The position numbers and the translations under genes are program-made. From an uncultured Gammaproteobacteria bacterium (GTDB lineage: Bacteria > Pseudomonadota > Gammaproteobacteria > Steroidobacterales > XN24), in contig CALDWW010000064.1 of the NCBI GenBank assembly GCA_937924335.1, forward strand, positions 1 through 64,000: a stretch of 64,000 nucleotides of DNA, read 5' to 3'. Numbering within the stretch: position 1 is the first letter of the stretch; each line of letters opens with the position of its first letter. The notes under the pieces are model-generated. The model was not told the DNA's origin, made no database searches, and worked only from the letters and a program-made list of their open reading frames with translations. Shown here piece after piece: positions 1 through 8,698 of this stretch.

Positions 1-453
1 GAAGTGGCTCCCAATCCTGACAACCGCATTACACTCATATCTGATCGTGATGAACTGGACATGCCTCGTGTCCGCCTGGACTGGAACGTGGGTGAAATGG
101 AGCGTGTTACTGTCGAAGAGACGGTGAAACTCGTAGCCCAGGAGTTTGGCCGGCTGGGAGTAGGGCGCGTCCAGATGAACCAGTTACTGCTTGAGGATGA
201 TGATCGCTGGAGCAGAAATCTAAGTTGGTTCGGGCATCACATGGGCACCACGAGGATGAGCGACAGTCCGGGAGGCGGGGTGGTCGACACGGACTGCAAA
301 GTCTTTGGGACCGCCAACCTCTATGTGGCCAGCAGCTCGGTGTTCCCCACCTGTGGCTATGCCAACCCCACGCTCACGATAGCTGCGCTCGCGATCCGAC
401 TGGCCGATCATCTCAAGATGTTGGCGAAATCGGGTCTTCTGCAGGAGGCATGA
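1..453 (+). CDS. GMC family oxidoreductase, C-terminal fragment (5' end outside window)
   Basis: The frame is open from the first base and ends with TGA at 453, so only the last 150 residues are present. They match the C-terminal domain of glucose-methanol-choline oxidoreductases. A GHHMGTTRM segment lies around residues 79-87, where the family carries its catalytic His. A VFGTANLYVASSSVFPT-type strand follows, and then an NPTLTIAALAIRLADH helix that closes over the FAD. The family oxidises alcohols or sugars with FAD; the substrate cannot be read from this part. A PIG-L deacetylase follows 30 bp downstream on the same strand, which suggests sugar or glycan chemistry, but this is inference. 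Confidence 0.9.
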   Translation, partial: EVAPNPDNRITLISDRDELDMPRVRLDWNVGEMERVTVEETVKLVAQEFGRLGVGRVQMNQLLLEDDDRWSRNLSWFGHHMGTTRMSDSPGGGVVDTDCKVFGTANLYVASSSVFPTCGYANPTLTIAALAIRLADHLKMLAKSGLLQEA

Positions 454-483
454 TCGGGTGACTTTCTTGGGTGGGTCCAATCG

Positions 484-1887
484 ATGATACGCGGCCGAAG
501 ATTCCCCCTGGGCATAGTTTCTCTGCTGGCGATCGTGGCAGTCGTATTCGTATCGCTCGAGTTCAAGAGGCGACACGACCTCTACTGGTATGACGTCGGT
601 CAGGACTACAACTATGCTTTTCAAACTGGTTCCGCAGGCCGTGCCTCACTCTTAATTACCCAGGAAGGGTTCCGGTTCCCCGATACAGAGAAGCCATGGG
701 ATACGGCATTGCTGCCGATCCGGGTCGCGGCCACCGTTCCTGGCCACTGGATCGAACCGTCCATCGAAATCAGGGCCGGCCGGAATGCCAGCCAGCAAGT
801 GTTTGAACGGGGCGCCCGGGGGCTGAGATATCTGCTGCTGAACGCAGATCTCGCGGAGCCCGGGGAGGCAGTCTCGTTGACCGGCAGCCATCTTCGCTGG
901 TCTGACCAGGGCGCTGAGTTACTCCTGTTTTCGAGTCCCCAGGTTTCCAGTGGCAGGATTCTCGTTGTCGCACCACACCCGGATGATGCGGAGATCGCTG
1001 CCTTCGGCCTGTACTCCAGTCATGATGCCTACGTAGTCACGGTCTCACCTGGTAACTACGTGGACGGTCGCTATGCGCATCTCGAGGCGGAGGCATCGGC
1101 ACAGGACTCGCTGCGAGGGCGGGTACGGGCGTGGGACAGCCTGGTCGTGCCGACCTGGGGTGGCGTCCAGCCGGACCGGATCGCGAATCTTGGATATTGG
1201 AATCATTCCCTCGAGGGGCTCTACGAAAGGCGCTCCCATGATGGGCAGGAACCTGCAGATACGGCTCAGGACCCCAATCGTTATCGCAGCGGCGCCATCC
1301 CCAACCTGATCGGTCAACGGCGAGCCGAGCCAACGTGGGCGAGCCTGGTCGGCGATTTCAGGGCTTTGTTAGAAACGGTGCGACCGAGCGTCATCGTTGC
1401 TCCGCACCCGGCGCTGGATGCTGCCGCGGATCATCAGTTCACTACGATCGCCTTGCTGGAAGCCCTCGGAGACGTGGAGCAGCACCAGGCAGTGTTATTG
1501 CTGTACACGAATCATCATGTCCTGAGCGAGCACTATCCGTTCGGGCCCGCCGATTCGGCCGTCACCTTGCCTCCCTGGTTCCATGACGAAACGAGATTTG
1601 GCGGCGTCTTCTCGTTCGAATTGAGTGCCCGCGGCCGCCAGGACAAGCTCTTTGCACTGGAAGCGATGCACGATCTTCGCGCCGCTCCGCGCACCTTGTC
1701 GGGTGGGCCCGCCGAGCGCTTCCTTGAGCTTGCCGGGGCCGCTTTGCATGAAGTTATCCGGAACCCGCTTGGGACCTACAGTTATTTTCGCCGCGCCGTT
1801 CGGCCCAACGAGCTGTTCTTTGTCTATCGGCCGGAAGACCGGACTCAATTGGGGCCTCGTGCTGAAGAAGGGCCTGTCTATCCATAG
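484..1887 (+). CDS. PIG-L/LmbE family deacetylase with N-terminal membrane anchor
   Basis: A 467-residue protein with one hydrophobic segment at about residues 8-24, likely a signal anchor placing the enzyme in the periplasm. The middle holds the PIG-L/LmbE metal site: PHPDDAE at about 163-169 (first His-Asp-Asp motif) and a second PHPALDAAADHQ motif at about 307-318. Members of this family remove N-acetyl or related groups from amino sugars using a divalent metal. Residues 30-155 ahead of the catalytic domain look like an extra all-beta region that I do not recognise. The gene follows the GMC oxidoreductase closely and is probably cotranscribed with it. Substrate unknown. Confidence 0.85.
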   Translation: MIRGRRFPLGIVSLLAIVAVVFVSLEFKRRHDLYWYDVGQDYNYAFQTGSAGRASLLITQEGFRFPDTEKPWDTALLPIRVAATVPGHWIEPSIEIRAGRNASQQVFERGARGLRYLLLNADLAEPGEAVSLTGSHLRWSDQGAELLLFSSPQVSSGRILVVAPHPDDAEIAAFGLYSSHDAYVVTVSPGNYVDGRYAHLEAEASAQDSLRGRVRAWDSLVVPTWGGVQPDRIANLGYWNHSLEGLYERRSHDGQEPADTAQDPNRYRSGAIPNLIGQRRAEPTWASLVGDFRALLETVRPSVIVAPHPALDAAADHQFTTIALLEALGDVEQHQAVLLLYTNHHVLSEHYPFGPADSAVTLPPWFHDETRFGGVFSFELSARGRQDKLFALEAMHDLRAAPRTLSGGPAERFLELAGAALHEVIRNPLGTYSYFRRAVRPNELFFVYRPEDRTQLGPRAEEGPVYP

Positions 1888-2208
1888 GCGAAACACGGGT
1901 CGCATAGCAGGACTGTGCCTCCGGGTGGGCAGTGGACCCTCGGCAGAGAAAGCGGTGATCAGTGCGCTTATAAAAAGATATAAAACAAAAATATATACAA
2001 TATTATTAATCTAATTAATAAGTTTTCAGGATCGCTCATGAGGATGGATCGCCGGCCGGATGATGCCGGCGATACCCGGCCGGTCTCCTCGGGGAGTGGT
2101 AAGACAGCGAGCTCGAGGGGACGCCGGATCAGATTCTGTTAAAATTCCCCGCCCTCACGCTCCGCGAAGTGTCTGTTTCTGGAGGCTGCGGGGAGCGAGA
2201 ACAAAGTC
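1888..2208. other. Intergenic region with AT-rich island
   Basis: This 321-bp gap separates the PIG-L gene from the SRP RNA. Bases about 1966-2028 are strikingly AT-rich compared with the surrounding DNA. They contain the dyad listed separately at 2003-2021. The rest (2040-2208) is GC-rich with no convincing gene; an open frame from 2060 runs across the SRP RNA and is not credible. A TAAAAT hexamer at 2140-2145 could be a -10 element for the RNA, but I see no matching -35. Confidence 0.5.
2003..2021. repeat. Perfect AT-only-arm palindrome
   Basis: TTATTAAT, a CTA spacer, then ATTAATAA: two perfect 8-bp arms inside the AT-rich island. It may be a protein-binding site or part of an upstream transcription stop; there is no GC stem of the kind seen in intrinsic terminators. 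Function unknown. Confidence 0.5.
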
Positions 2209-2329
2209 GATGGTGGCCCGTGCTGGTCCTCCCGCGACGGCTAAGCGTGAACTCCGTCAGGCCCGGAAGGGAGCAGCGGTAGCGGTGATGCCGGGTGCCG
2301 GGATCAGGCTGGTACGGGCCGCCCCCATC
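2209..2329 (+). ncRNA. ffs: Signal recognition particle RNA, small bacterial (4.5S) type
   Basis: Bases 2256-2277 carry the hallmark SRP RNA domain IV segment (GTCAGGCCCGGAAGG followed by GAGCAGC) that binds Ffh. The ends pair as expected for the long hairpin: GATGG at 2209-2213 with CCATC at 2325-2329, and GGCCCGT at 2215-2221 with ACGGGCC at 2314-2320. Length is about 121 nt, close to the 114-nt E. coli 4.5S RNA. It lies 86 bp upstream of dnaX on the same strand, an arrangement known in several proteobacteria. The RNA scaffolds co-translational targeting of membrane proteins. Exact ends are estimated from the pairing. Confidence 0.95.
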
Positions 2330-2415
2330 AACGGGCAACATTCCGGGCTTTTCGGGACGGTCCCGGCGGCTTCAGATGGTAAACTCCCCAGCTTGATTCG
2401 AACGCGGGAGTACCA

Positions 2416-4089
2416 ATGAGCTATCAGGCGCTGGCCCGCACTTGGCGCCCCGGAACATTCTCCGACCTGGTCGGCCAGGAACATGTGGTCAAGGCGCTCG
2501 TCAACGCCCTGGATGACGAACGTCTCCATCATGCCTATTTGTTCACCGGGACCCGCGGCGTCGGGAAGACGACGATCGCCAGGATCCTGGCCAAGTGCCT
2601 GAATTGCGAAACAGGAGTGAGCTCCACGCCATGCGGGACATGCGGGGCATGCGTAGAGATCGATTCCGGCAGGTTCGTCGATCTCATCGAGGTCGACGCC
2701 GCATCACGCACAAAGGTAGACGATACACGAGAGCTCCTGGACAACGTCCAGTATGCGCCGTCACTTGGCCGCTACAAGGTCTACCTGATCGACGAAGTTC
2801 ACATGCTGTCGAATCATTCATTCAATGCGCTCCTCAAGACGCTGGAGGAACCGCCGCCTCATGTGAAATTCCTGCTGGCCACGACGGATCCGCAGAAGCT
2901 ACCTGTGACCGTCCTGTCCCGATGTCTGCAGTTCAACTTGAAGCGGTTGCCGGTGTCCATGATCGGCGAACGCCTGCAGATGGTGACGAAGGCGGAGTCG
3001 ATCGGCGCCGAGCCAGGCGCCCTGGAGCAGATAGCCGTGGCGGCGGACGGCAGCATGCGAGATGCCCTCAGTCTGCTGGACCAGGCGGCTGCCTATTGCA
3101 GTGGGGAGCTTGGCGAAAGCGACGTCCGGGCCATGTTGGGAACGATAGACCAGGGTACGGCCATCAGATTGTTGAGAGCCCTGGGAGCAGGGCAGGCGGA
3201 GGAGTTGCTTGCCACGGTAGCGGAACTGGATGAGATGGTGCCGGATTACGCCTCGGCCCTCGACGAACTCGCCCTGTTGGTTCAGCGCACTGCCGTCGCC
3301 CAGGTGGCAGAGTCTTCCGTCGTGGATACCGGAACTGGTGGCGATGCCGTCCGGGAATTTGCCGAATCAATTCCCGCGGAAGATCTGCAGCTCTACTACC
3401 AGATCGCTCTGATCGGCAAGCGCGATCTGCATCTGGCTCCCTCCGCACGGACCGGTTTCGAGATGATTCTTTTGAGGATGTTGGCTTTCCGCCCAGCCGA
3501 GGTGACCCAGGCGCCGCCATCACGGACACGAGCGGGCAAGGCCGGTACGGCGGGCCGTTCAGGACCTTCCTCGCGTACAGTCCGGCCCGAGGCGGATGCA
3601 CAGCCGACCGCGGCCAGGAAGCCATCTCCCGCGGCCAGGAAGCCATCTCCCGCGGCCGGGAAGCCATCTCCCGCGGCTGAGCCGGAACAGCGATTGAGTG
3701 TGGAAGAGTTGGCGGATTGGGACACCGCCCTGTTGAACATGAAGTTGACCGGCGCCGCGAGGCAGCTTGCGAACAACTGTCAGTTCGGATCTGTGGACGG
3801 CGATGTTGTGAATCTCGTGCTGGACGAGTCAGCTGCGCATCTTCAGACAGACACGCTGATGGGGAAATTGCGCAAAGCTGTCAGCCAGGGACTCGGACGG
3901 GACATCAGGATCAAGATTGAGCAGGGTCAGACAGAGGCGGAGACCCCGGCGCAACGCAAGACTCGCAAGGAGCGGCAACGCCAGCAGGAAGCCGAGAAGT
4001 CGATCGAGAGCGATCCCAACGTTCTGGCCGTACAGAAAGCATTCGGGGCGACGGTCGATCCTGCATCGATCAAGCCCGTCAAACATTGA
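2416..4089 (+). CDS. dnaX: DNA polymerase III subunits gamma/tau
   Basis: The clamp-loader ATPase of the replisome, 557 residues. The N-terminal AAA+ module has Walker [10 protein letters not shown] at about 44-52. A zinc-binding cluster of four Cys follows (C-x8-C-x2-C-x2-C, about 64-79). The DExH Walker B is LIDEVHM near 124-130, and an SRC arginine-finger motif lies near 170. After about residue 360 comes a low-complexity Pro/Ala/Lys linker with a 7-residue tandem repeat, then a tau-like C-terminal domain. I see no A-rich slippery heptamer like the one that makes gamma in E. coli, so a frameshifted short form is not evident. ATG 2416 is preceded by GGGAG at good spacing. It heads a dnaX-ybaB-recR cluster. 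Confidence 0.97.
   Translation: MSYQALARTWRPGTFSDLVGQEHVVKALVNALDDERLHHAYLFTGTRGVGKTTIARILAKCLNCETGVSSTPCGTCGACVEIDSGRFVDLIEVDAASRTKVDDTRELLDNVQYAPSLGRYKVYLIDEVHMLSNHSFNALLKTLEEPPPHVKFLLATTDPQKLPVTVLSRCLQFNLKRLPVSMIGERLQMVTKAESIGAEPGALEQIAVAADGSMRDALSLLDQAAAYCSGELGESDVRAMLGTIDQGTAIRLLRALGAGQAEELLATVAELDEMVPDYASALDELALLVQRTAVAQVAESSVVDTGTGGDAVREFAESIPAEDLQLYYQIALIGKRDLHLAPSARTGFEMILLRMLAFRPAEVTQAPPSRTRAGKAGTAGRSGPSSRTVRPEADAQPTAARKPSPAARKPSPAAGKPSPAAEPEQRLSVEELADWDTALLNMKLTGAARQLANNCQFGSVDGDVVNLVLDESAAHLQTDTLMGKLRKAVSQGLGRDIRIKIEQGQTEAETPAQRKTRKERQRQQEAEKSIESDPNVLAVQKAFGATVDPASIKPVKH
3610..3672 (+). repeat. Three 21-bp tandem repeats in the dnaX linker
   Basis: Three head-to-tail 21-bp units at 3610-3630, 3631-3651 and 3652-3672 encode the 7-residue unit A-A-R/G-K-P-S-P. 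The first two copies are identical and the third differs by one base (Arg to Gly). A partial fourth copy follows. The repeat is in frame and extends the flexible linker between the ATPase core and the tau-specific domain. Confidence 0.9.
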
Positions 4090-4114
4090 AGAAACATATT
4101 CGGGAGCAGGCGTG

Positions 4115-4438
4115 ATGAAAGGTGGTTTAGGTCAGCTGATGAGGCAAGCCCAGCAGATGCAGGCTGACATGCAGAAGGCTCAGGAGGAACTCGGCGACCT
4201 GGAAGTCACTGGATCGGCCGGCGGCGGTATGGTGTCGGTGACGATGACGTGTCGACATGAGGTGAGGGGAGTCAAGATCGACAACGCCATGATCGGTGAC
4301 GACAGGGAGATGCTCGAGGATCTGATCGCGGCGGCTACCAACGATGCACTTCGTCGCGTCGAACAGACGACACAGGAGAAAATGGCCGGCCTGACTTCCG
4401 GCATGGCACTGCCACCTGGCATGAAGCTCCCGTTCTGA
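4115..4438 (+). CDS. ybaB: YbaB/EbfC family nucleoid-associated protein
   Basis: A 107-residue protein starting [16 protein letters not shown] and rich in Met and Gln in its first helix, as in all YbaB/EbfC proteins. A central [10 protein letters not shown] strand and a C-terminal LPPGMKLPF tail are also typical. The family forms dimers that bind DNA and coat the nucleoid. The ATG at 4115 gives the normal family length; the frame is open further upstream only by overlap with dnaX. It lies 25 bp after dnaX and 4 bp before recR. Confidence 0.95.
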   Translation: MKGGLGQLMRQAQQMQADMQKAQEELGDLEVTGSAGGGMVSVTMTCRHEVRGVKIDNAMIGDDREMLEDLIAAATNDALRRVEQTTQEKMAGLTSGMALPPGMKLPF

Positions 4439-4442
4439 GTCG

Positions 4443-5048
4443 GTGAACTATTCTCCGTTGCTATCGCGTCTTATCGACGCACTCCGTTGCCTGCCGGGCG
4501 TAGGGCCGAAGTCCGCGCAAAGGATGGCTTTTCACCTGCTGGAGAGGGACCGCAATGGCGCTGGTGAGCTGGCGCGGGCCATGTCCGACGCGATGGATTC
4601 AGTGGGACATTGCGAGCGCTGCCGCATGCTGACGGAGTCTCTCCTCTGCCCTATCTGCGAGTCGGGGAGTCGCGACCCGTCCTTGCTGTGTGTCGTCGAG
4701 ACACCGGCAGACGTCGTCGCGGTCGAGAATTCGGCGGGATACAGTGGCCGCTACTTCGTGCTGACCGGCCACCTCTCGCCGCTGGACGGGATAGGCCCTG
4801 AGGAACTGGGCCTCGATCAGCTTGAGAAGTTGTTGGACGAGGAGCCGATCGAGGAGGTTATCGTTGCGACAAACCCCACGGTCGAGGGGGAGGCGACTGC
4901 ACACTATGTCGGTGAACTCTGCCGCTCGAGGGGCTTGCGCGCGAGCCGGATTGCACACGGTGTGCCGGTCGGCGGCGAGCTGGAGTTTGTCGATGGCGGT
5001 ACGCTGTCGCACGCCCTCGCCGGGCGCCAGTTGATGGAGCCGGACTAA
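4443..5048 (+). CDS. recR: Recombination mediator protein RecR
   Basis: A 201-residue RecR, a normal length for the family. It has an N-terminal helix-hairpin-helix ([17 protein letters not shown], about 17-33), a four-Cys zinc finger (CERC then CPIC, about 57-72) and a Toprim domain (about 80-175) with a [14 protein letters not shown] segment. RecR acts with RecO/RecF to load RecA on gapped single-stranded DNA. Translation starts at GTG 4443, 4 bp after ybaB, so it is probably translated together with that gene. The stop codon region overlaps the end of the convergent rsgA gene by 4 bp. Confidence 0.96.
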   Translation: MNYSPLLSRLIDALRCLPGVGPKSAQRMAFHLLERDRNGAGELARAMSDAMDSVGHCERCRMLTESLLCPICESGSRDPSLLCVVETPADVVAVENSAGYSGRYFVLTGHLSPLDGIGPEELGLDQLEKLLDEEPIEEVIVATNPTVEGEATAHYVGELCRSRGLRASRIAHGVPVGGELEFVDGGTLSHALAGRQLMEPD

Positions 5049-5977
5049 CTGACTTCGCGCCCGAGTTGCTCCATCAGTCGCACCAGGCGGCGATAGCTTT
5101 CGTAGCGACGGGCCGAGATGTCTCCGCTTTCAACGGCGTCTTTGACGGCGCAGCCCGGCTCCTTGAGATGCATGCAGTTCGAGAACCGGCAGTCCCCGCG
5201 CCGACCATCGATCTCCCGAAAGCCTGCTGAAACATCACGACTGGCGATGGGAGACGGAGCATAGTCCCGGACCCCGGGTGAGTCGATGACCGCTCCGCCT
5301 ACGTTCAGCCGGTGCAGCACCGAGGCGGTCGTCGTGTGGCGACCTTCGCCGGAAGCGGTAGAGAGGGCGGCGGTCTCTATCTCCGCGCCTGGTATCAGCA
5401 GGTTGAGCAGCGATGACTTGCCGACTCCCGAATGGCCAACGAATATGCTGATCTTTCCCTTGAGCAGGCCACGAAGTTCTTCGAGGCCGGCCCCGTTGCG
5501 GACGCTGGTGGTCACGACCGGATAGCCAACAGCGGAGTACTCAGACAGATCCATCTCGCTGCGCTCAGGATCAAGATCTGATTTGTTATAGACCAGGCAC
5601 CCATCGGTACCCATCAGTTCCGATGCTGCGAGGTAGCGGTCGATCAGAAAAGGGTCGGGATCCGGCCGGGGCGCGGCAACGACGACGACCTGTTCTATGT
5701 TGGCCGCGAGTACTTCCCGATCCCCTCGGCGGCTGGGCCGGGTCAGTTCTGTCGTGCGCGGACTGATCTCCAGGACAACGCCTCCGCTGGCATCGATCGC
5801 CCTGGCCCACTGGACAATATCTCCACAGACCGCTCTCAGGCGCCGCCGGGCGAGGATGCAGCGATGGCGGTCCTTGCGCTCGTCCTCGATAAGGACGTGG
5901 CGACCATAGGCGGCTACGACAAGACCGGTTTCGGGCTCTCCGTGAGATCCGGGACCAGTCGTGGTGCCGGCGTTCAT
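5045..5977 (-). CDS. rsgA: Small ribosomal subunit biogenesis GTPase RsgA
   Basis: A 310-residue circularly permuted GTPase. The G motifs come in the order G4 (NKSD, 131-134), G1 (GHSGVGKS, 181-188), G3 (DSPG, 232-235). An N-terminal OB fold and a C-terminal zinc site (Cys263, Cys268, His270, Cys276) flank them, as in E. coli RsgA/YjeQ. It checks late 30S maturation and hydrolyses GTP on the ribosome. The gene is convergent with recR (4-bp overlap) and divergent from orn, the same orn-rsgA neighbourhood found in enterobacteria. Confidence 0.95.
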   Translation of the reverse strand: MNAGTTTGPGSHGEPETGLVVAAYGRHVLIEDERKDRHRCILARRRLRAVCGDIVQWARAIDASGGVVLEISPRTTELTRPSRRGDREVLAANIEQVVVVAAPRPDPDPFLIDRYLAASELMGTDGCLVYNKSDLDPERSEMDLSEYSAVGYPVVTTSVRNGAGLEELRGLLKGKISIFVGHSGVGKSSLLNLLIPGAEIETAALSTASGEGRHTTTASVLHRLNVGGAVIDSPGVRDYAPSPIASRDVSAGFREIDGRRGDCRFSNCMHLKEPGCAVKDAVESGDISARRYESYRRLVRLMEQLGREVS

Positions 5978-6055
5978 AGATCGGCGCCGGAGACCACGTC
6001 ACCGACGAATCCCTCTGATAGAATTTGCGCGCCTGCTGAGTTATGGACCACTGAC

Positions 6056-6604
6056 ATGGCAAAGAATCCGGACAACCTGATTTGGATCGACCTGGAAATG
6101 ACCGGGCTGCAGCCCGACTCTGACAGAATCATCGAGATTGCCACCGTCGTGACCGACAAGCAACTTGAGGTTCTTGCCGAGGGACCGGTCATCGCTATCC
6201 ATCAGGAAGAAGCTGTTCTGGAAGGCATGGATGAGTGGAATACGCGACAGCACAATGGCTCCGGGTTGGTCGGAAGAGTCCGGGACAGCAGGGCCAGCGA
6301 GGCAGACGCAGAACGCACGACGCTTGCATTCCTGAAGGAATATCTCGATTCCGGAGCCTCCCCGATGTGTGGCAACAGTATCTGTCAGGATCGCCGTTTC
6401 CTCGCCCGGTGGATGCCGACTCTGGAGGCATTCTTCCATTACCGCAACCTCGACGTCAGTACGCTGAAGGAGCTGGCGCGCAGATGGTATCCAGGCACGG
6501 CCGATGGTGTTACCAAGCAGTCGTCGCATCTTGCCCTCCAGGATGTATACGATTCAATCGAAGAACTGCGCTATTACCGTAGCAAGCTCTTCGTGTCCTC
6601 ATGA
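6056..6604 (+). CDS. orn: Oligoribonuclease
   Basis: A 182-residue DEDDh 3'-5' exonuclease. The first acidic pair is in WIDLEMTGL (Asp12, Glu14). [18 protein letters not shown] and the C-terminal [14 protein letters not shown], with the catalytic His and last Asp, are typical of Orn. It degrades 2-5 nt RNAs, including pGpG from cyclic-di-GMP breakdown. That link is notable because a c-di-GMP riboswitch lies at 49.9 kb. ATG 6056 matches the family N-terminus; upstream in-frame sequence lies over the divergent rsgA promoter region. Its TGA overlaps the ATG of the next gene (ATGA). Confidence 0.96.
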   Translation: MAKNPDNLIWIDLEMTGLQPDSDRIIEIATVVTDKQLEVLAEGPVIAIHQEEAVLEGMDEWNTRQHNGSGLVGRVRDSRASEADAERTTLAFLKEYLDSGASPMCGNSICQDRRFLARWMPTLEAFFHYRNLDVSTLKELARRWYPGTADGVTKQSSHLALQDVYDSIEELRYYRSKLFVSS

Positions 6605-7578
6605 GCGCGGCGGAACTACCGCGAGACTGGAATCCGCCGACACTTGATGACGTGCGGGCGGCCGCTCAGCGCATTGAGGGTCGAGTACACAAGACGCCGG
6701 TCATGAGCTGCGCCGACATCAACTCGATGACCGGATCTGAATTGATCTTCAAGTGCGAGAATCTGCAGCGCATCGGAGCGTTCAAGGCACGCGGTGCAAT
6801 GAACGCCGTGTGGTCTCTCGACGAAGAGGAAGCTGCCAGAGGCGTCGCGACCCATTCCTCCGGCAATCATGGGGCGGCGCTGGCGCTGGCCGCGCGCAGT
6901 CGCGACATGGCCAGTTGGGTCGTCGTGCCCGACAACGCCGCGGCGGTGAAGCGTGAGTCGGTCCGGCGCGAGGGGGCCGCCGTAGTTGACTGCGCGCCGG
7001 GAATGAACAATCGCGAAGCCGCTCTTGCCCGGGTGGTGGAAGAGACTGGCGCGATCGTCGTTCATCCTTATGACGACGATCGTGTGATCGCGGGGCAGGG
7101 TACCGCCGCGCTCGAATTGCTGAATTCATGCCAGGATCTGTCGATGATCCTGGCCCCGGTCGGGGGTGGCGGCCTCATTTCCGGGACAGCGATCGCGGCC
7201 AAGGGGCTCAACCCCTCCATCAAGGTCATCGCATGTGAGCCTGCAGCAGCGGATGACGCCAGGCGGTCCTTCGAACAGGGTCAAAGGCTCTCCATGGATG
7301 CGCCTGATACGATCGCCGACGGCCTGAGGGCGTCGCTCGGACGGCGTAATTTCAGGATCATCTGTGACCTGGTTGATGACGTTGTGACCGTCAGCGAAAC
7401 GGGCATCATGGCGGCGACGCGGCTCGTGTGGGAGCGGATGAGGATCGTCATCGAGCCTTCTGCCGCGGTCCCTGTAGCCGCGCTGCTGGAAGAACAGGTC
7501 CCGGGATCCAGCGGAGTCAGGATAGGCGTTATTCTTACCGGCGGGAACGTGGACCTCGACGCATTGCGATGGTCCTAG
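6601..7578 (+). CDS. Threonine dehydratase / serine racemase-type PLP enzyme
   Basis: A 325-residue fold-type II PLP enzyme. The PLP lysine is in FKARGAMNA (Lys at about 62). SSGNHGAAL (about 86-94) binds the substrate carboxylate, and a GGGG phosphate loop lies near 188-191. Length and the absence of a C-terminal ACT domain fit the catabolic threonine dehydratase (TdcB) or serine racemase branch rather than biosynthetic IlvA. The reaction would be deamination of Thr or Ser to a keto acid, or Ser racemisation; sequence alone does not decide. It overlaps orn by 4 bp, so translation is probably coupled. It is convergent with the adaptor gene that ends at 7579. Confidence 0.88.
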   Translation: MSAAELPRDWNPPTLDDVRAAAQRIEGRVHKTPVMSCADINSMTGSELIFKCENLQRIGAFKARGAMNAVWSLDEEEAARGVATHSSGNHGAALALAARSRDMASWVVVPDNAAAVKRESVRREGAAVVDCAPGMNNREAALARVVEETGAIVVHPYDDDRVIAGQGTAALELLNSCQDLSMILAPVGGGGLISGTAIAAKGLNPSIKVIACEPAAADDARRSFEQGQRLSMDAPDTIADGLRASLGRRNFRIICDLVDDVVTVSETGIMAATRLVWERMRIVIEPSAAVPVAALLEEQVPGSSGVRIGVILTGGNVDLDALRWS

Positions 7579-8682
7579 TCAGCTCCCGTTGGTGTCTGAA
7601 TTGTCTTCGGCATCGGCAGCCTGCGCTGCAATAGACACCTGTTGTCCCGCGCGCAACCGTTCAGCGCCGCGGACGACGACCCGATCGCCAGGCACCAGCC
7701 CCCCCGTGACCTGGATCATCCCGCCGGCACCCAGACCGGTAGTTACGGACACCCTCTCGGCGGTTTGGTCCTCGAGGATCCTGTATACGGAAGTCCCTTC
7801 GCGACGCAGGACCAGGGCGTCCCTCGGTACGGCGAGGACTTCAATGGGCTCGGCGTTGGGTACAGACAGACGAACGGATTGCCCGACCCGCCAGGGCTCG
7901 GCGGGCAGCGTCACCCTGAGCTCGAACAGATGCGATCTGCCATCACCGAAGGGGACGATCGTCCTTACCGAGCCGGTGCCCTTGTATCTGTCACTGCGCA
8001 CCTCGAGTACGTTGCCCTCGGTGACATAATTGAGGCTTCCCAGCGGCGCCCGGGCAACGACTTCGAGGGCATCGGGCTGGACCAGACGGATCACTGGATC
8101 ACCGGGTGAGGTGTATTCTCCGGGACTCAGCAGCCGCTCGGTGACGATGCCGGGAAATGGCGCGTTGATCTGCGTCTTGGCGAGCTGAACCTCGATCTGC
8201 TGAAGTCTCGCCGTTCCGATGGTCAGCTCGCTCGTAGCGGAAGCCAGATCGGCTTCGGTCTGGTCAAGCTGGTTCTTTGCCGCGATATTATCCCGGGCAA
8301 GTGTCCTGAGACGACCAACTTCCCTGCCGAGAAAGTCCCTCTGACTACGGTCCCGGGCAATGATGCCTTCGAACTCAGCCTTCTGTAGCCGGAGGTAGGT
8401 ATCCTCGATCTTTGCAACTCTCTCGCCTTCATCCACCCGGGCGCCGATCTCGGCAATCCAGGACAGCCGACCCTGCACTTCCGCCGCGAGACGGGCGTCA
8501 TTGCGGCTGACTACGGTGCCGGGAATTTCAAGATTCGGCGCGAGCACGGTCATCTGTGCTTCAACCACTTCCACCGGCGACGGTGGTGGATCGCTCTGAG
8601 CCAGTGCTGTCCCGGTGCATAGCAGGCTCATCCCGGCCGTCAGGAGTCGAACGATGATCGGCATAGGCTTACTCATTTCCAT
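7579..8682 (-). CDS. RND efflux periplasmic adaptor (membrane fusion protein)
   Basis: A 367-residue HlyD/AcrA-type adaptor with a Sec signal peptide ending TALAQ near residue 28. A lipoyl half-motif follows (ARLAAEVQGRLSWI), then a helical hairpin (about 95-165), the second lipoyl half (INAPFPGIVTERLL) and beta-barrel domains. Adaptors bridge the inner-membrane RND pump and an outer-membrane channel. It is the second gene of a two-gene unit: the pump gene ends 16 bp upstream on the same strand. An alternative ATG 6 bp downstream (8676) has a slightly better-placed GGA and may be the true start. Confidence 0.9.
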   Translation of the reverse strand: MEMSKPMPIIVRLLTAGMSLLCTGTALAQSDPPPSPVEVVEAQMTVLAPNLEIPGTVVSRNDARLAAEVQGRLSWIAEIGARVDEGERVAKIEDTYLRLQKAEFEGIIARDRSQRDFLGREVGRLRTLARDNIAAKNQLDQTEADLASATSELTIGTARLQQIEVQLAKTQINAPFPGIVTERLLSPGEYTSPGDPVIRLVQPDALEVVARAPLGSLNYVTEGNVLEVRSDRYKGTGSVRTIVPFGDGRSHLFELRVTLPAEPWRVGQSVRLSVPNAEPIEVLAVPRDALVLRREGTSVYRILEDQTAERVSVTTGLGAGGMIQVTGGLVPGDRVVVRGAERLRAGQQVSIAAQAADAEDNSDTNGS

Positions 8683-8698
8683 CGGTTGAGAATCACGG

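Noticed and set aside
2060..2419. 119-residue open frame across the SRP RNA
   Set aside because: It covers the whole structured RNA and ends at the dnaX start; the RNA assignment explains the conservation.
3480..3960. Programmed -1 frameshift site in dnaX
   Set aside because: I looked for an A AAA AAG-type heptamer followed by a stem and found none.
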